This document shows positions 61,408 through 64,000 of a stretch of 64,000 bases of DNA, in pieces; the stretch's first letter is position 1; the number at the start of each line of letters is the position of its first letter. The stretch lies in contig NZ_FNIR01000012.1 of the NCBI RefSeq assembly GCF_900103975.1, forward strand, positions 1 through 64,000, given 5' to 3'. The stretch comes from Klenkia soli (GTDB lineage Bacteria; Actinomycetota; Actinomycetes; Mycobacteriales; Geodermatophilaceae). The notes under the pieces are model-generated. The model made no database searches. It was not told the DNA's origin and saw nothing but the letters and a program-made list of their open reading frames with translations. The position numbers and the translations under genes are program-made.

Positions 61408-61719
61408 GTGGCCGAGTCGAAGAAGTCCCGCACCGCCGGGGCCGGGTCCCTGCTCCGCAAGGCCGTGGGCACGGTCGCCACCGGCGTCGTCGGGGTGGTG
61501 GTGGTCCGCGCGGCCGAGCGCGGGGAGTCCGGCAGCCTGCCGTCGAAGGTCGCCGTCGGCGCCACCAAGCTCGGCATCCTGGGCGCCCGGCGGGCCGAGA
61601 AGGCCGTGGAGAAGGCCCGCCTGGCCGCCGGCGACGTCCGCGCCAAGGCCTACGCCGACCTGGGCGAGCAGGCCCCGCCGCCGGCCGACCGCTCCGCCGG
61701 GCACGACCACAGCCACTGA
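61408..61719 (+). CDS. PacL-like (DUF1490) metal chaperone
   Basis: The 103-residue protein has one membrane helix (~22-38, VATGVVGVVVVRAAERG) and charged helices, and ends in a His/Asp-rich motif, SAGHDHSH. This is the PacL1/Rv3269 architecture: membrane-bound partners that assemble with the zinc ATPase CtpC and bind Zn through a C-terminal metal-binding motif. GTG 61408 has GAGGAG. Its TGA overlaps the ATG of the CtpC-like gene by one base. Confidence 0.85.
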   Translation: MAESKKSRTAGAGSLLRKAVGTVATGVVGVVVVRAAERGESGSLPSKVAVGATKLGILGARRAEKAVEKARLAAGDVRAKAYADLGEQAPPPADRSAGHDHSH

Positions 61720-63839
61720 TGCTCGTCGCCGACGCCGGCGGTCGTCTGCGGCTGGCCGTCCCCGAGCTCGTCGGGTCCCCGTCGCGGGCCGTGCTGGTCG
61801 AGGACGCCCTCGACGAGGTGCCGGGCGTGCTCGCCGTCCAGGCGTTCCCGGTGACCGGGCACGTCGTCGTGTGGACCGCTCCCGGCACCGACCGGGAGGC
61901 CGTCCTGGCCGCGGTGGTCGAGGCGTCCACCCGTCCGGCCGACGCCGTCGTGGCCCGCCGTCCCCGGTCGGCCGACGTCGGCAACGGCGAGCTGCTGCGG
62001 ATCGCCGTCGGCGGGGCGGCGCTGGTGCTGCTCGGCGTCCGCCGCTACGTGCTGGGCCGGCCCCCGGTGCTGTCCGGGCAGTCGCGGCTGGCCGCCACCG
62101 CGGTCACGGTCTTCACCGGGTACCCGTTCATGAAGGGTGCCGTGGGCGCCCTCACCGGTCAGCGCACCGCCGGCACCGACGCGCTGGTCACGGCGGCGAC
62201 GGTGGCCAGCCTGCTGCTGCGCGAGAACGTCGTCGCGCTGACCGTGCTGTGGCTGCTCAACATCGGCGAGTGGCTGCAGGACCTCACCCTGCGGCGCACC
62301 CGCAACGCCATCTCGGCCCTGCTGGCCGGCACCGAGTCCACCGCCTGGGTCCTCGCCGCCGAGGGCGTCGAGCAGCAGGTCGACCTGGCCCGCCTGCGCG
62401 TCGGTGACCTGGTGGTCGTGCACGAGCAGGCGACGATCGCCGTCGACGGCGAGGTGGTCGAGGGCGAGGGCGTGGTCGACCAGGCCGCGATCACCGGCGA
62501 GCCGCTGCCGGTCACCGTGCGGGCCGGTTCGGTCGTGCACGCCGGGTCGGTGAACCTGCGCGGGCGGATCGTCGTCCGGGCGTCGGCCACCGGTGCCGAC
62601 ACCGCGATCGGCCGGATCATCGCCAGGGTCGAGCAGGCCCAGGACGACCGGGCACCGATCCAGACCGTCGGCGACGAGTTCTCCCGGCGCTTCGTGCCCG
62701 CCTCCTTCGCGCTGGCCGCGGCCACCTGGCTGGTCACCCGGGACGTCCGCCGCGCGATGACCATGCTGCTGGTCGCCTGCCCGTGCGCGGTCGGCCTCTC
62801 GACCCCCACCGCCGTCAGCGCCGCCATCGGCAACGGCGCCTCCCGCGGGGTGCTGATCAAGGGCGGCGCCCACCTCGAGGCCGCCGGCCGGGTGGACGCC
62901 GTCGTGTTCGACAAGACCGGCACGCTCACCGTCGGCCGCCCGGTGGTCACCAACGTCGTCTCCTTCGACGCGGGGTGGACGCCGGAGCAGGTGCTGGGCT
63001 ACGCGGCGTCGTCGGAGATCCACTCCCGGCACCCGCTGGCCCAGGCGGTGATCCGCTCCACCGAGGAGCGGCACGTGTTCATCCCGCCGCACGAGGAGTG
63101 CGAGGTGCTGCTCGGGCTGGGCATGCGCACGCAGGCCGACGGCCGGGTGCTGCTGCTGGGCAGCGAGGCGCTGATGGCCGCCGAGGGCGTCCCGGTGCCC
63201 GCCGACGCGGTGCGGTGGCTGGCCGACCTGCGGGCGCAGACCGAGACGCCGCTGCTGCTGGCGGTCGACGGCGAGCTCGTCGGGCTGGTCAGCCTGCGCG
63301 ACGAGATCCGGCCCGAGACCCCGGAGGTCCTGGCCCGGCTGCGGGCGACCGGGGTGCGGCGGATCGTGATGCTGACCGGCGACCACGCGACCGCGGCCGC
63401 AGCGGTGGCGGCCGAGCTGGGCATCGACGAGTGGCGCGCCGAGGTGCTGCCCGAGCACAAGCAGGACGTCGTCCGCGCCCTGCAGGCCGAGGGTCACGTG
63501 GTCGCCGTGGTCGGCGACGGCACCAACGACGCCCCGGCCCTGGCCAGCGCGGACATCGGCATCGCCATGGGCGTCTCGGGCACCGACGTCGCGGTGGAGA
63601 CCGCCGACGTCGCGCTGGTCGGCGACGACCTGCGGCACCTGCTCGACCTGCGCGACCTGGGCGGGCGCACCCTGCACATCGTGCGGCAGAACTACGGCAT
63701 GTCGATCGCGGTCAACGGCGTCGGCCTGGTGGTCGCCGGCGGCGGGGCCCTGTCGCCCGTGCTCGCGGCGGTCCTGCACAACGCCAGCTCGGTCGCGGTG
63801 GCCGCCAACAGCGCCCGGCTGGTCCGCTACCGCCGCTGA
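61719..63839 (+). CDS. ctpC: P1B-type metal efflux ATPase, CtpC-like
   Basis: The 706-residue ATPase has a degenerate N-terminal HMA-like domain without CxxC, ITGEPLPV (~258-265), the transport motif ACPCAVGLSTPTA (C354-P-C356), the phosphorylation site DKTGTLT (398-404), HP motif SRHPLAQAVI, and VVGDGTNDAPALASADIGIA. Together with the PacL-like gene it matches the mycobacterial Rv3269-ctpC pair for zinc (also reported Mn) export. ATG 61719 overlaps the chaperone stop. Confidence 0.92.
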   Translation: MLVADAGGRLRLAVPELVGSPSRAVLVEDALDEVPGVLAVQAFPVTGHVVVWTAPGTDREAVLAAVVEASTRPADAVVARRPRSADVGNGELLRIAVGGAALVLLGVRRYVLGRPPVLSGQSRLAATAVTVFTGYPFMKGAVGALTGQRTAGTDALVTAATVASLLLRENVVALTVLWLLNIGEWLQDLTLRRTRNAISALLAGTESTAWVLAAEGVEQQVDLARLRVGDLVVVHEQATIAVDGEVVEGEGVVDQAAITGEPLPVTVRAGSVVHAGSVNLRGRIVVRASATGADTAIGRIIARVEQAQDDRAPIQTVGDEFSRRFVPASFALAAATWLVTRDVRRAMTMLLVACPCAVGLSTPTAVSAAIGNGASRGVLIKGGAHLEAAGRVDAVVFDKTGTLTVGRPVVTNVVSFDAGWTPEQVLGYAASSEIHSRHPLAQAVIRSTEERHVFIPPHEECEVLLGLGMRTQADGRVLLLGSEALMAAEGVPVPADAVRWLADLRAQTETPLLLAVDGELVGLVSLRDEIRPETPEVLARLRATGVRRIVMLTGDHATAAAAVAAELGIDEWRAEVLPEHKQDVVRALQAEGHVVAVVGDGTNDAPALASADIGIAMGVSGTDVAVETADVALVGDDLRHLLDLRDLGGRTLHIVRQNYGMSIAVNGVGLVVAGGGALSPVLAAVLHNASSVAVAANSARLVRYRR

Positions 63840-63857
63840 GCCCCCGCTCCCCGATGA

Positions 63858-64000
63858 TCACGGTGGGGGGTGGAGGAGGGCCGCGCGGAGCGCCGAGACC
63901 AGCTGCTCGTCGGTCCAGCCGGCGGCCCGGCCCACCCGCACCAGGTCGGCGGCCGCACCGGCGACCAGGTCCGCGGAGGCGTCCGGACGGCGGTCCACCG
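63858..64000 (-). CDS. Partial ORF running off the right end
   Basis: An open frame ends at TGA 63858-63860 and continues past the window. The visible C-terminal 46 residues end AAGWTDEQLVSALRAALLHP plus two Pro. The high third-position GC and sensible helical composition suggest a real gene convergent with the ATPase, but no family can be named from this much. Confidence 0.5.
   Translation of the reverse strand, partial: VDRRPDASADLVAGAAADLVRVGRAAGWTDEQLVSALRAALLHPPP

Noticed and set aside
59745-63839. A 1364-residue plus-strand frame
   Set aside because: Only its part from 61719 on is real (CtpC-like ATPase); the front is antisense to the TIGR03943 and COG0701 genes and lacks sensible protein sequence.

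Overview
The window is very GC-rich DNA from an actinobacterium. The signs are GTG/TTG starts, many 4-bp GTGA/ATGA stop-start overlaps, GGAGG-type ribosome sites, three DUF222/HNH (13E12-type) genes, a PacL/CtpC-type metal efflux pair and a DesA3-type acyl-CoA desaturase with its reductase. The overall flavour is that of Geodermatophilaceae or relatives (Modestobacter, Blastococcus, Geodermatophilus, Klenkia), but the lineage is inferred from gene content only. No rRNA, tRNA, CRISPR array, prophage or insertion sequence was recognised. Two genes run off the window ends.

Left part (1-12.3 kb): a partial DUF222/HNH gene sits under a near-perfect SOS box, followed by a small MT0933-type antitoxin-like gene. 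A four-gene translationally coupled ABC export operon (two ATPases, two large FtsX-type permeases) comes next, then a GNAT acetyltransferase, a lone carbohydrate-binding (isoamylase-N) domain protein, a tiny membrane protein and the reductase-desaturase pair with a divergent PucR-type regulator.

12.4-36 kb: a MarR repressor and a divergent quinone-oxidoreductase-like MDR gene share two copies of one operator. A methyltransferase fused to a nucleotidyltransferase-like domain, a RibD-C reductase, a second DUF222/HNH gene, a VOC protein and an MFS transporter follow. At 21.1-26.0 kb lies a GAF/AAA/Fis regulator divergent from amidohydrolase - DUF59 Fe-S protein - Zn-alcohol dehydrogenase - DUF1097 membrane protein. 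This is the accessory set normally attached to a propane-type diiron monooxygenase, but without any monooxygenase gene. Next are a GGDEF-EAL sensor, a luciferase-like flavoenzyme, a FAD/Fe-S 2-hydroxyacid dehydrogenase and two Tat-exported phosphatases.

36-51 kb: a cobalamin riboswitch heads a Dpp/Nik-type ABC import operon whose two permeases are fused into one chain, probably for cobalt or a corrinoid. Then come an MGDG-synthase-like glycosyltransferase, PPK2, a secreted GH25-like protein, a Gfo/Idh/MocA oxidoreductase, a nucleoside deaminase, the third DUF222/HNH gene, a membrane-anchored protein with a sigma-factor-like cytoplasmic part, and a striking protein made of five cold-shock domains joined by disordered basic linkers.

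51-64 kb: a lysyl-PG-synthase-type membrane protein, RNase J, an ECF sigma/anti-sigma pair coupled to a CHRD protein and a class F sortase, pyridoxal kinase, an MFS transporter, a two-gene COG0701/TIGR03943 membrane system, and divergently from it the PacL-like chaperone and CtpC-type P1B ATPase. The most unusual items are the five-CSD protein, the B12-riboswitch importer with fused permease, the nucleotidyltransferase-methyltransferase fusion and the orphan monooxygenase-accessory cluster.
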